Positions 1 to 8,533 are shown, counted from the stretch's first letter. The stretch: 64,000 bases of DNA from an uncultured Peptostreptococcaceae bacterium (GCA_905235115.1 CAJOKT010000017.1:16189-80188); one strand, 5' to 3'. Translations and numbers: made by a program. The notes: generated by a model from the letters alone, not told the origin.

Positions 1-1
1 G

Positions 2-547
2 GCTAAGACAATAGACGAAAGATTATTTGAACAGATGATCCACATTCCTCATCTCATGAGGAAGAGAAGTTTCGCAGAGGGCGAGGAGGGGGAGGAATTT
101 CCCATGCATCACCGTCAAATGGAGGACCACGGCTTCGGGCCGGGGAGAGGCCCATGCGGTGAGCACGGTCACGGACCGGGGGGTGAGCACCGCCACGGAC
201 ACGGCAGAAGGCCCTTCTCAAGAGAACGTATACTGACCCTGATCCAGGACAGTGAAACAGGCCTCCGCCAGAAGGAAGTCGGCGAAGCCCTCAGGATAGG
301 TCCCTCAGCCACGTCGGAACTCATTGACAAGCTGGAGAACGATGGATACGTGAGACGCACTGTGGATCCGGAGGACAAGAGAGCTACCAGGCTGGTGCTC
401 ACCGAGATGGGGGACGCCCGGGCCAACGAGGTCAGGGACCAGTATCTCAGAAGGATCGGGAAGATCTTCGCCAGTCTGACAGAGGATGAAAAAGAGGAAC
501 TCCTCAGGCTCCTCGAAAAGATGACCGCGGGATCTGCGGCAGAGTAA
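2..547 (+). CDS. MarR-family regulator with His/Gly-rich insert (5' partial)
   Basis: This is a DNA-binding repressor of the MarR type. The reading frame is open to the left edge: codons before the ATG at 35 read AKTIDERLFEQ and look coding, so the true start lies outside the window. A winged helix-turn-helix occupies roughly positions 220-430, including the wing sequence VDPEDKRATRLVLTEMG typical of MarR proteins. Between the N-terminal helix and the HTH is a long His/Gly-rich stretch (positions 95-210) with several HGHGP-like runs, unusual for MarR proteins and possibly metal-binding. A strong terminator follows directly. The family call is firm; the ligand is unknown. Confidence 0.85.
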   Translation, partial: AKTIDERLFEQMIHIPHLMRKRSFAEGEEGEEFPMHHRQMEDHGFGPGRGPCGEHGHGPGGEHRHGHGRRPFSRERILTLIQDSETGLRQKEVGEALRIGPSATSELIDKLENDGYVRRTVDPEDKRATRLVLTEMGDARANEVRDQYLRRIGKIFASLTEDEKEELLRLLEKMTAGSAAE

Positions 548-575
548 ACTTATACTGAGAATACTAAGGCCCACC

Positions 576-616
576 AAAAAGGCCCCTGCTGCTGCATACG
601 CCGGCGGGGGCCTTTT
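576..616 (+). terminator. Rho-independent terminator after marR-like gene
   Basis: A GC-rich stem (AAAAGGCCCCTGC pairing with GCGGGGGCCTTTT) ends in TTTT. It lies 29 bases after the stop of the MarR gene. Confidence 0.85.
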
Positions 617-684
617 GTCTGAACGCTTTCAGCGGTGGTTCCCCGGACTCCCGTCGCCGGAGCCTCCGCTGAAGCGCTCAAAAG
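611..684. repeat. Imperfect long inverted repeat between convergent genes
   Basis: CCTTTTG at 611-617 pairs with CAAAAGG at 678-684. Inside, ACGCTTTCAGCGG (from 623) pairs with CCGCTGAAGCGCT with one bulge. It overlaps the T-run of the preceding terminator and lies between the convergent MarR and KamA genes, so it may serve as a second, bidirectional transcription stop. Confidence 0.5.
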
Positions 685-781
685 GAGGGCGCGATTCTTT
701 TGAGATGCCCTCCCGTGATGGACCCTGATGGCCCATGCGAAGAAAGAAGATCAAATAGGTTGCTTTCAGACAATGCCTCCG

Positions 782-1885
782 TCAAGTCCGGGGGGGGAGC
801 CAGGTCTGATCCTCCGCAATATCCATGAAGAAGATCCTCGACTGATCTTTGTCGTATTTTGCCTGATGGAATTTGAAAAGTACGCCTTGACCAGGCACTT
901 TTCCAAGGATCTCGAGCTTGCCCATGGGATGGGACATGGCATAGCGGAAGCACTTGCCCTGCCCGCTCATGTATGACTTGGCCTCATCTATTATTTCTAT
1001 CCCCTTGAGTATGGGGACCTGGAACTGGTTCCGGACGCCCTTGACGGGCCTGCACTGGAAAACATAGTAGGGAATGACTCCGGCAGAAACCAGCTTTTCC
1101 ATGAGCTCCGCCAGAACTTCGGGATCATCGTTTACGCCTTGCAGCAGCACGGCCTGATTCCTTATGATGCAGCCGCACTCCTTCAGATAATTTACAGCTT
1201 TGCGGGCCTCCGGTGTCACCTCTCTCGGGTGGTTGAACTGAGTGACGATCACGATCTGACGGGTCCTGCCGTATTCCGAGAGCAGTATTTTGAGCATGGG
1301 GTCTTCCGTGATGCGGGAGGGCATGACAGCGGGTATTCTGGTACCGAAACGGACGTATCTGATGCTCGGGATGGAAAGAAATGTTTCGAGATACGTTTCA
1401 AGCACCTGATCCGAATTCATGAACGCGTCGCCTCCCGAGATCAGAACATTGTCGATTTCAGGGTGATCCTGCACATAGGCTGCAATGGCAGGGATGTCCG
1501 ATACGATCTCGTCCATATTGGCGCCTACCATTCTTTTTCGGAAACAGTGGCGGCAGTACATTGCACACTGGTTTGTGGACAGTATCAGCGCAGTGGGAGC
1601 ATATTTATGCTGCATCCCTGTGACCACGGTGTTCTGTGCCTCTCCGCTGGTGTCCTCCTGACCTTCATCGCAGTATTCCATGACGTCAGGTATGCACATT
1701 TTGCGTATGGGGTCTTCCGGATCGTCGGGATCGATCAGATCCAGATAATACGGAGTCACACATACAGGATATCTGGACGAGATATCCCTGAGCTGCGTGC
1801 GCTCCTCATCGCTCAGACCGAGCCTGTCCGCGATAAGGTCCGTGTTGTGGATGCATTCATCATATATCATTTCATGTATAGACAT
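782..1885 (-). CDS. KamA-family radical SAM aminomutase-like protein
   Basis: This 367-residue protein belongs to the lysine 2,3-aminomutase/KamA family of PLP- and SAM-dependent radical enzymes. The iron-sulfur motif CAMYCRHC is present, as is a GGDAF segment and a C-terminal Lys in HPMGKLEI at the place of the PLP lysine (PGGGGK in lysine aminomutase). It is shorter than typical KamA (about 415 residues). From memory of the C. subterminale enzyme, the two aspartates that bind the substrate amino group are replaced here: the first by Arg in FQCRPVKG, the second by Ala seven residues before the PLP Lys. Lysine is therefore an unlikely substrate; another amino acid is more plausible. It is divergent from the next MarR gene. 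Confidence 0.85.
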   Translation of the reverse strand: MSIHEMIYDECIHNTDLIADRLGLSDEERTQLRDISSRYPVCVTPYYLDLIDPDDPEDPIRKMCIPDVMEYCDEGQEDTSGEAQNTVVTGMQHKYAPTALILSTNQCAMYCRHCFRKRMVGANMDEIVSDIPAIAAYVQDHPEIDNVLISGGDAFMNSDQVLETYLETFLSIPSIRYVRFGTRIPAVMPSRITEDPMLKILLSEYGRTRQIVIVTQFNHPREVTPEARKAVNYLKECGCIIRNQAVLLQGVNDDPEVLAELMEKLVSAGVIPYYVFQCRPVKGVRNQFQVPILKGIEIIDEAKSYMSGQGKCFRYAMSHPMGKLEILGKVPGQGVLFKFHQAKYDKDQSRIFFMDIAEDQTWLPPRT

Positions 1886-1932
1886 GATCTCATCACCAAC
1901 CTTTTCTTACACGACCCTTCCTTGATGGTTTA

Positions 1933-1962
1933 ATTATAAACCATATTTGATAAAAGTCAAAT
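1933..1962 (-). promoter_or_regulatory. Promoter of the KamA-like gene with overlapping inverted repeat
   Basis: On the minus strand TTGACT (1955-1960) and TATAAT (1933-1938) are 16 bases apart. The perfect inverted repeat ATTTGA-N6-TCAAAT (1945-1962) overlaps the -35 box. Its core TTGAT-AAAA-GTCAA is one base from the TTGAT-N4-ATCAA site of CRP/FNR-type regulators. Control by such a regulator is inference. Confidence 0.7.
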
Positions 1963-1993
1963 GTTGATAAAGTGTAAATACTGTGAAGAGTTA

Positions 1994-2022
1994 TTGACTT
2001 GAGGCGGTTTTGAAGGTATCAT
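1994..2022 (+). promoter_or_regulatory. Sigma-70 type promoter for marR-eamA operon
   Basis: TTGACT (1994-1999) and TATCAT (2017-2022) are separated by 17 bases, 67 bases before the ATG at 2089. Confidence 0.7.
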
Positions 2023-2088
2023 CGAGGTGTCGGCGTCTTTGAGCATTCGAATGAGTTCGAAGATCGTTGGAAGGAAGGCAGTTTGATT

Positions 2089-2526
2089 ATGGAAAACACA
2101 GAGGAGAGCGCCGGCTCTCTCATTTCTCTTTATCCGTTATTGCAGAGCATGCTGACCGCCTCCTGCGGCAGCATGAGAGAGCATCTCACAAAATCGCAGG
2201 TCATGGTGCTGGTGACGCTTTATGCCTATGGAAGCACCGGAATGTCCCTGCTGTCACAGTATATCGGCTCGTCCAGGGAGCAGGCCACAAGGGCTGTGGC
2301 TCCGCTGGCGGAAATGGGCCTGGTGGAGAGGGAGATCCCAAGTACCGACCGGAAGCAGGTCATCATCTGCCTGACAGAGGAGGGACGCGAGTTTATCGAA
2401 GGCATCAGGCAGGAGTTTCATGACCGCATCCTGGAGCACGTTGACAATTCCCTTGAACCTGAGGAAAGGGAGCAGCTTGCAGAGGCTCTCAGGGCTGCCG
2501 TTCCGCTGCTCAAAAAAATACGCTGA
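2089..2526 (+). CDS. MarR-family transcriptional regulator
   Basis: A 145-residue MarR-type winged-helix protein. The central part (MSLLSQYIGSSREQATRAV, then EREIPSTDRKQVIICLTEEG) is the HTH and wing with the conserved D-R pair. I take the ATG at 2089 as start, with AAGGAAGG at 2071-2078; an in-frame TTG at 2083 is possible. It is divergent from the KamA gene and is followed after 10 bases by an EamA transporter, so it probably represses that exporter and itself. Confidence 0.88.
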   Translation: MENTEESAGSLISLYPLLQSMLTASCGSMREHLTKSQVMVLVTLYAYGSTGMSLLSQYIGSSREQATRAVAPLAEMGLVEREIPSTDRKQVIICLTEEGREFIEGIRQEFHDRILEHVDNSLEPEEREQLAEALRAAVPLLKKIR

Positions 2527-2536
2527 AAAGATCGAT

Positions 2537-3406
2537 ATGGAAAAGAGATCAAACAAGACAAGATCGCTGATAGTTCTTAACTTATCCGTGGTGCTCTTCA
2601 GTTTCGCGGGGCTGTTCGGCAAGTGGATAGACCTGCCCTCCATGAGCCTGACCTTCTACAGGGTGCTGTTTTCGGCATCGGCTCTGGGGCTTTTCATGCT
2701 GATCACGAAGATGCCTTTCAGGGTAAGCGTCAGGCGTGACATAGGCCTTCTCATCCTGGGAGGGATCCTCACCACCGCCAACTGGGTGTCGGTGTTCAAG
2801 GCCATCCAGATCTCCACCGTGGGGATCGGAGTAATAACATTCTCCACCTTCCCGCTTTTCGTGACCTTCCTTGAGCCGCTCATCTTCCATACTAGGCTTA
2901 AGACGAAGAATGTGATAATAGCGGTGATCATAATCATCGGGGTACTGATCACGGTGCCGGAACTGTCCATGGACAACACTATCGTCCGGGGAATACTGGT
3001 GGGAATGATATCGCCTGTGGCCTACGCGCTGCTGTCCATTGTGAACAAGGGTCTGAGGGAGAGGCTGAACGGCACACAGATATCTTTCTATGAGCAGCTC
3101 ACCGCCATGGTGATCCTGGCGCCCTTCGCCATGACTGCCGGGGCGCAGCCCACCGTGAGGGACATCGGGCTCCTCATCATCTTCGGAGTGGTGACAACGG
3201 CCATTGCCCACACGGTCTACATAAGCTGCCTGAAGGACGTATCCGCTCAGTTCGCAGGGGTCTGCACGTCAATGGAGACGGTGTATTCCATCATTTTCTC
3301 CATGATCTTTCTTCAGGAGATCCCATACTTCAGAGAGGTGATCGGGGCTGCGGTCATTACGGCGGCCGTCATATTCGCCCAGGTCACCGAAGCAAAAGAC
3401 TCGTGA
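2537..3406 (+). CDS. EamA/DMT-family transporter
   Basis: A 289-residue integral membrane protein of the drug/metabolite transporter superfamily, with about ten hydrophobic segments forming two EamA repeats (for example TRSLIVLNLSVVLFSFAGL near the N-terminus and AGVCTSMETVYSIIFSMIF in the second repeat). The frame is open further upstream into the MarR gene, but the ATG at 2537 gives the normal EamA N-terminus. It is probably cotranscribed with the preceding MarR gene. The substrate cannot be read from the sequence; amino acids or toxic metabolites are typical. Confidence 0.85.
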   Translation: MEKRSNKTRSLIVLNLSVVLFSFAGLFGKWIDLPSMSLTFYRVLFSASALGLFMLITKMPFRVSVRRDIGLLILGGILTTANWVSVFKAIQISTVGIGVITFSTFPLFVTFLEPLIFHTRLKTKNVIIAVIIIIGVLITVPELSMDNTIVRGILVGMISPVAYALLSIVNKGLRERLNGTQISFYEQLTAMVILAPFAMTAGAQPTVRDIGLLIIFGVVTTAIAHTVYISCLKDVSAQFAGVCTSMETVYSIIFSMIFLQEIPYFREVIGAAVITAAVIFAQVTEAKDS

Positions 3407-3478
3407 CGGACAGACTGATTGAAACTGCAGGCTCTGTGTGATAGAATCAAGAGAGAGTCACTTCAGGAGGATCACTCA

Positions 3479-3703
3479 TTGGATATTTACGAAAAGATCG
3501 ATCTGCTTGACTGCCCCTACTGCGGCGGTCCCGGCGTGCTGGAAGAGGAACATGGCTGGATCTGGTACGTGGTCTGCGCGGACTGCGGGGCAGTAAGCGG
3601 ATACAGCGAATACAAGAGACCGGAGGACAGAGAAAAGGCCGCAGAGAAGGCGGCCATGCTCTGGAACATGGGCAAGGTAAAGAATCCCAAGCCCGGTGAT
3701 TGA
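3479..3703 (+). CDS. Lar-family zinc-ribbon protein
   Basis: A 74-residue protein with two CxxC knuckles, CPYCGG and CADCGA, about 23 residues apart, followed by a helix ending AAMLWNMGK. This arrangement matches the Lar (restriction alleviation) family. The start is a TTG at 3479: AGGAGG at 3465-3470 is 8 bases upstream, while the longer frame from 3419 has no ribosome binding site. Lar proteins in phages modulate type I restriction; whether this chromosomal copy does so is unknown, although a type I system lies 33 kb downstream. Confidence 0.7.
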   Translation: MDIYEKIDLLDCPYCGGPGVLEEEHGWIWYVVCADCGAVSGYSEYKRPEDREKAAEKAAMLWNMGKVKNPKPGD

Positions 3704-3759
3704 TATGTGAGCACTGCCCGTATGTGATGCATGCGGGTTTTTGATATAAAGGAGGAGAC

Positions 3760-4182
3760 ATGAAGATATATATCGCTGCGCCCCTTTTCAACGAGGGGGA
3801 GAGAGCTTTTAACGAAAAGGTGGACGCCATCGTCCGGGAATGCGGACACGAGACCTTCCTGCCTCAGAGAGCAGGGGGCGTGGTGTCGGAGCTGCCGGAC
3901 ATCATCGAGGGCATGGAGAAGCGCAAGTACCTGTTCAAGCTGGACTGCCAACACCTGGACTGGTGCGATACGGTGCTCTTCATCTACGACGGCCGCGTGC
4001 CTGACGAGGGGGCCTGCTTTGAACTGGGCTACTGCTTCGCAAAAGGCAAGAGATGCATAGGATACAAGACGGACGCACGTTCTTTCATCGACGGCTTCGA
4101 TAACGTGATGCTTCACGGAGCGCCGGAGATCGTGCTCCATAATGAAGAGGAACTCAGGGAGTTCTTCGGAAACAACAGATGA
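3760..4182 (+). CDS. Nucleoside 2-deoxyribosyltransferase family protein
   Basis: A 140-residue protein that begins MKIYIAAPLFNEGER and contains PDEGACFELGYC, the D-x-G-x(3)-E-x-G signature whose Glu is the catalytic nucleophile of nucleoside 2-deoxyribosyltransferases. The length is typical. A strong site, AAAGGAGG, precedes the ATG. The enzyme exchanges bases on deoxyribonucleosides in purine/pyrimidine salvage. A zinc-ribbon gene follows 13 bases later. Confidence 0.85.
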   Translation: MKIYIAAPLFNEGERAFNEKVDAIVRECGHETFLPQRAGGVVSELPDIIEGMEKRKYLFKLDCQHLDWCDTVLFIYDGRVPDEGACFELGYCFAKGKRCIGYKTDARSFIDGFDNVMLHGAPEIVLHNEEELREFFGNNR

Positions 4183-4195
4183 CGGGAGGTCCGAG

Positions 4196-4846
4196 ATGGA
4201 TAATGTTATCATAGTTTGTCCCTGCTGCGGGTATAAGCTCGAGAAGGGACCCAAGTTCTGTCCGGAGTGCGGATCGCCGCTGAAGGATGCTGCTGTTGCA
4301 GGAGATGGCAGCACTGCCGAAGTTCCCTCTGAGCCGGTGAAGACGGAAGGACCCGCCCCCGGATCATTCCGTGGACTGATGATTCCGGATGACGGACCCG
4401 AGCCTGAGCCCCAGCCCGATTTCCCCAAGGGACCCGACGACAGCGGACTCAAGATGATAGTGGACTATTGCCGGAAAACCCTGGCCACGGCCATGGGAGA
4501 CGGTCATGACGAGACGGTGCTGTACCTGGATGAAAAGACCGGGGAGTACCAGATCCACCGGTACATCCGGGAGCCGGGGGAGACCCACGAGAGGCACTTG
4601 GGATTCGCAGCTTCCAAAGAGGCATACGACGCTGTCATGGAGCACATTGGGAAGTCCCGTCTTGCAAGCTTCGAGGGGAAGCGGGCGGCCATCATGACCG
4701 GCGGAGAAGTGGTGGTGAAGTTCCTGAAGGACGATAAGATGATCCGCATCTCCACCTCCAACGTGCCCTACGAGCACCACCACGACCTGGACGAGACCGG
4801 AAGGATACTGGGCTCCTACATCGATAAAGAAAAAGAACTGCACTAG
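4196..4846 (+). CDS. Zinc-ribbon protein of unknown function
   Basis: A 216-residue protein. An N-terminal zinc ribbon (CPCCGYKLEKGPKFCPECG, residues 8-26) is followed by a Pro/Glu-rich linker and a C-terminal alpha/beta domain of about 130 residues (from MIVDYCRKTL) that I do not recognise. The start at 4196 has GGGAGG just upstream; the frame continues into the previous gene but that part is not likely translated. It may be cotranscribed with the deoxyribosyltransferase gene. No catalytic motif is visible. Confidence 0.7.
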   Translation: MDNVIIVCPCCGYKLEKGPKFCPECGSPLKDAAVAGDGSTAEVPSEPVKTEGPAPGSFRGLMIPDDGPEPEPQPDFPKGPDDSGLKMIVDYCRKTLATAMGDGHDETVLYLDEKTGEYQIHRYIREPGETHERHLGFAASKEAYDAVMEHIGKSRLASFEGKRAAIMTGGEVVVKFLKDDKMIRISTSNVPYEHHHDLDETGRILGSYIDKEKELH

Positions 4847-4966
4847 GTTTTTTGCGGCCGTAAGGGGCGGATTGTAAACCGCCGTGTTACATTTTGCACG
4901 GGAGAATTTCTTGATGAGGCCCGCGCCGGATGGGTATAATCAGGCCGTAAAAAGGAGGTGGGCGTT

Positions 4967-5409
4967 ATGAACGACCTTGGAAACAAAATAGCCACAAGAG
5001 GAAGGATATCGGGCTTACGCAGATAGAATTTGCAGAAAAACTCAACGTGACGAGACAGACCGTCAGCCGCTGGGAGGCGGGGACAGTCATGCCGGACATC
5101 GACAAGATCTCGGACATCGCTGAGATCCTGGAGGTCAGCTGCGATTACCTTCTCAGGGACGACGTGACCGACGAGAAGGATACCGCGCCGAAGGGCGTAA
5201 GCAGGATCCCGGCCGCCCTCAAGGGCAAAAGAGTCAGGCTGAATTTTTTTGACGAAGAGAACGACATAGACCTGTACAACAAGGAGCGCGTGATCGAGGA
5301 TTTCGAAGGAAGCTGGATGAGGATATCCTTTGAGGGCAAAAAAGGTCCCGCCGAGAAGCTGATCCCCGTGTCGTCGGTACTCTCTTTTGAAGAGATGAAG
5401 GAGGACTGA
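4967..5409 (+). pseudogene. XRE-type HTH regulator with N-terminal frameshift
   Basis: AAAGGAGG at 4950-4957 precedes an ATG that reads MNDLGNKIATR and then runs into TAG at 5024. From 5002, one frame away, the protein continues KDIGLTQIEFAEKLNVTRQT and on through the recognition helix QTVSRWEAG to a stop at 5407. A single base missing around 4997-5003 explains this. The C-terminal part (residues ~75-145) is a small beta domain. If the frameshift is real, translation could only restart at the ATG at 5047, which lacks half of the HTH. The partner gene downstream is also broken. Confidence 0.8.
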
Positions 5410-5410
5410 C

Positions 5411-5797
5411 ATGAACACTATGGGAATAATAGGATTCATCTTCGGCATCTTCGGGCTCCTTGCATATTGCAGCATGGCTCCCCTGAAGAGAAGGATCGAA
5501 GTCCTGGAATCAGCTCTCTCAAAGATGGAGGGCACCACCTTCCACGAGAGCAGGGAGCCCCTCTACAGGATCGCTCAGGACTGCATCGGATGTTAGGTCG
5601 ACATCGAGCTTAGGGAAGATCACGAGGACGTGGACATTGCGATGTACGGCAATTCAAAACACGGGTCCAATACGATCCTGGGCGCCGACAGAGACTGGAT
5701 GCTGGTGGAAGTGGACGGACCCAAGAGCAGCAAGAACAAGCTGATCCGCATGGAATCCATCCAGAGGATCACAAGGTATGATTTAATCTTTTTTTAA
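5411..5797 (+). pseudogene. Small membrane protein interrupted by in-frame TAG
   Basis: Starting two bases after the XRE gene, the frame encodes one membrane helix (MGIIGFIFGIFGLLAYCSM), a coiled-coil-like stretch (KRRIEVLESALSKMEG) and then a TAG at 5594-5596. The same frame continues without interruption for 66 codons to TAA at 5795 with clearly coding content (REDHEDVDIAMYG, KHGSNTILGADRDWMLVEV). The upstream and downstream parts look like one protein of about 128 residues. I do not know its function; genes of this shape commonly accompany XRE regulators with the same C-terminal domain. Either a nonsense mutation, a sequencing error or readthrough. Confidence 0.7.
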
Positions 5798-5919
5798 TCT
5801 TTCCTAAAAGATTTATTCACTTATTAATACTAGAATCGAAACTGTCAAAAGGAAATGACCGGGCAGGGACCCGGTCGGGGGTATTGATAAATATAGATCT
5901 ACAGGAAAGAGGCAGGAAC

Positions 5920-6468
5920 ATGGATAATTTTGAAAAAGTAGAGAGATTAGTAGAAAAAGCCAACGTATCATATGAGGATGCCAAGCAGGCTCTGGAAGAA
6001 GCCGGAGGCGACCTTCTGGACGCGATGATCATCCTTGAGAGGCGCGGCAAGGTGAGGGGCCCCGAGAAGCCGGAGTACGTTTCAGGCCCCGAGCAGAAGT
6101 CTGAGTACCAGGATGTGTCCGAGGCAGTGAAGGAGAGCAGCAGGACCGAGAAGGGAGCAGCCTTCAAGGGAGTGGGCGGATTCTTCAGGAGAACCTTCAG
6201 GTATCTGGTGGACAACTCCCTGAGACTGTCCAGAAACGGCGCCCTTCTGGTGAACATTCCTCTCTGGGCAGCTGCCCTCATCATCCTGTTCACATGGGAA
6301 TTCATCTGGATCGCCATCGTGATCTCCCTGTTCTTCGGCTTCAGATACGCCATCGAGGGCAAGGATGATTCCGGCACGGTGAACAAGGTGCTAAACCAGG
6401 CATCCAACATAGCGGACGACGTGAAGGAAAACTTCGCCAAGAAGTCCGACGAGACAGACAATAACTGA
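5920..6468 (+). CDS. DUF4342 protein with UBA-like N-terminus
   Basis: A 182-residue protein. Residues 1-45 resemble a UBA/Ts-N-like helical bundle (VERLVEKANVSYEDAKQALEEAGGDLLDA). A charged linker follows, then the DUF4342 part with hydrophobic helices NIPLWAAALIILFTW and FIWIAIVISLFFGF and an amphipathic tail. I chose the ATG at 5920 (GGCAGGA upstream) over an earlier TTG. It lies 26 bases before a two-component system and is probably cotranscribed with it. The function of the family is unknown. Confidence 0.8.
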   Translation: MDNFEKVERLVEKANVSYEDAKQALEEAGGDLLDAMIILERRGKVRGPEKPEYVSGPEQKSEYQDVSEAVKESSRTEKGAAFKGVGGFFRRTFRYLVDNSLRLSRNGALLVNIPLWAAALIILFTWEFIWIAIVISLFFGFRYAIEGKDDSGTVNKVLNQASNIADDVKENFAKKSDETDNN

Positions 6469-6494
6469 TATTTACAGCAGCAAGAGGTAAGAAC

Positions 6495-7226
6495 ATGGAA
6501 GCATGTATTCTGTTAGTTGAAGATGAAGAGAAGCTGGCGCGGTTCGTCGAGCTGGAGCTCCTCCACGAGGGCTACGAGGTGGACAAGGCCATGGACGGCC
6601 GGACCGCGCTCAACATGGCCCTGGAGAAGGATTACAGTCTGATTCTTCTGGACATCATGCTTCCCGAACTCAGCGGCATGGAGGTGCTTCGCAGGCTTCT
6701 CAAGGTCAAGGACACCCCGGTGATCCTGCTTACTGCGAGAGACGCTGTCATGGACAAGGTGTCCGGTCTGGATGCCGGAGCCGTCGACTACATCACGAAG
6801 CCCTTCGCTATCGAGGAGCTTCTGGCCAGGATCCGCGTGGCTCTCAAACGCTATGATTCCGGGGCACTTAAACGTGCGAAAGAACCCGCCGCAGCCATGG
6901 ACGCCGCTGGCGTTCCCGCTGAAGAGGGAGTGCTGAGATGGAAAGAACTGGAACTCAGCGTCCCGAAACATTCCGTGACCTACGCGGGCCACAGCATAGA
7001 CCTGACCAACAGAGAATTCATGATGCTCCAGATCCTGCTGGAGAACATGGACATAGTCCTTTCCAGGGACACCCTCCTGGAAAAGGTCTGCGGATACGAA
7101 TATCTGGGAGAGACCAACGTCATCGACGTGTACGTAAGGTACATCAGATCCAAGATAGATGAAGTTTTCGACGTGCACATGATCCAGACAGTCAGAGGCG
7201 TGGGCTACGTCATCAAATCCAACTGA
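6495..7226 (+). CDS. OmpR-family response regulator
   Basis: A 243-residue two-component response regulator. The receiver domain (residues ~4-120) has the acidic pocket EDEEK, the phospho-acceptor Asp53 in LLDIMLPE, and the switch/Lys segment DYITKPF. The C-terminal winged helix (residues ~150-240: NREFMMLQILLENMD, then GETNVIDVYVRYIRSK) is of OmpR/PhoB type. AGAGGT lies before the ATG. Its stop overlaps the start of the histidine kinase gene, so the two are translationally coupled. Confidence 0.95.
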   Translation: MEACILLVEDEEKLARFVELELLHEGYEVDKAMDGRTALNMALEKDYSLILLDIMLPELSGMEVLRRLLKVKDTPVILLTARDAVMDKVSGLDAGAVDYITKPFAIEELLARIRVALKRYDSGALKRAKEPAAAMDAAGVPAEEGVLRWKELELSVPKHSVTYAGHSIDLTNREFMMLQILLENMDIVLSRDTLLEKVCGYEYLGETNVIDVYVRYIRSKIDEVFDVHMIQTVRGVGYVIKSN

Positions 7227-8527
7227 TGAGCAAAGATACCAGAGACGAAAAACAGACAAAAAAGATGTCGTCCATAGCAAATGCGCTTCACGGCCAGATG
7301 GTCCGTAAGAAGTTTGGTATATTCCTGGGAGCGGATATACTGCTGTTCCTGGGAATTTCCTTTGCGTGGCTTCTGGGCTCTGCCCTTACGGCGGTGGGAG
7401 GCGACAGCGTTGTCCAGGGATGGATAAAGCTCACCGGCCCGGACACCAGCTGGAAGCTGACCAATTCAGGAGGCGGGATCAGAGCCCTGACCTATGAGAT
7501 CACGTCCGGCGAAGAGGTGCTCCTCCATCAGAACGTTTATCCCATTCTGATGGTGATACTGATGATAGTGGGTGCGGTGGCCGTGCTGCAGATCCTGGGT
7601 GTTTTGTTCTCCTACTATTTCGAGCATAAAAGGATAAAGAACACCCTTCAGCCTATAAACGAGATCGCCCTCAGGGCCGACGAGCTCACCAAATTGTCAT
7701 TTGACGATGCGAAGTTCCACACCATTGAGAATGCCATCGAGAATATCAGCCCGGAGGAGACCACCGAGCTCTCCCTGGGGGATTCGGATCTTCAGGGAAT
7801 AGAGGCTGCCATGAACAATATGCTGAAGAGGATGCACAACGCCTACCTTCAGCAGGCCCGCTTCGTGAACGACGCCTCCCACGAGCTGAGGACGCCCATC
7901 GCTGTGATCCAGGGCTACGCCAACATGCTGGACCGCTGGGGCAAGGAAGACGAGGCCATTCTGGACGAGTCCATAGCAGCCATCAAGACCGAGTCCGACC
8001 ACATGAACCACCTGGTTGAGCAGCTGCTTTTCCTGGCCAGGGGAGACGCGGGCCGGAACACCATGACCTTCGAGGACGTGTGCCTCAACGACATCATCCG
8101 TGAGATCTACGAGGAATCCCTGATGATAGACGAGAAGCACGTCTACAGATACGTTGCCAGGGACGAGAACGTGCGGATGTCCGCCGACAGCTCCATGATC
8201 AAGCAGGCCATGAGGATCCTGGTGGACAACGCCGCAAAATATACAGATGAAGGCGACGAGATCATCCTTTCCGTTGGATATCAGGAAGAAGACGGCGTGA
8301 AGAAGCCTTACATCCAGGTCCAGGACAGCGGCATGGGCATGGCGGAAGTGGACGTGAAGCACATGTTCGAGAGATTCTACAGGGCCGACGATACCAGAGC
8401 CGTTCAGGGGACCGGCCTGGGGCTCAGCATCGCCAAGTGGATAGTGGACAAGCACAAGGGAAGCTTCGTGATCCTGTCCCGCAAGGACATCGGTACCAGG
8501 ATAAAGATAGTTTTCGGGAATGAATGA
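7226..8527 (+). CDS. Membrane sensor histidine kinase
   Basis: A 433-residue kinase that pairs with the upstream response regulator (ATGA overlap). Two membrane helices (residues ~29-50 and ~103-130) flank a short extracellular sensor of about 50 residues; a linker follows, then the HisKA dimerisation domain with His219 in NDASHELRTP, and the HATPase domain with N box DNAAKYTDEG, G1 box DSGMGM and G2 box GTGLGLS. A terminator follows at once. The signal is unknown. Confidence 0.95.
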   Translation: MSKDTRDEKQTKKMSSIANALHGQMVRKKFGIFLGADILLFLGISFAWLLGSALTAVGGDSVVQGWIKLTGPDTSWKLTNSGGGIRALTYEITSGEEVLLHQNVYPILMVILMIVGAVAVLQILGVLFSYYFEHKRIKNTLQPINEIALRADELTKLSFDDAKFHTIENAIENISPEETTELSLGDSDLQGIEAAMNNMLKRMHNAYLQQARFVNDASHELRTPIAVIQGYANMLDRWGKEDEAILDESIAAIKTESDHMNHLVEQLLFLARGDAGRNTMTFEDVCLNDIIREIYEESLMIDEKHVYRYVARDENVRMSADSSMIKQAMRILVDNAAKYTDEGDEIILSVGYQEEDGVKKPYIQVQDSGMGMAEVDVKHMFERFYRADDTRAVQGTGLGLSIAKWIVDKHKGSFVILSRKDIGTRIKIVFGNE

Positions 8528-8533
8528 GATCAA

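Noticed and set aside
1139..1933. 264-codon open frame antisense to the KamA-like gene
   Set aside because: It mirrors the KamA gene, has no ribosome binding site and no family features; the minus strand is clearly coding.
2582..3211. 209-codon minus-strand frame within the EamA gene
   Set aside because: His/Gly/Glu-rich shadow without start signals; the plus strand encodes the transporter.
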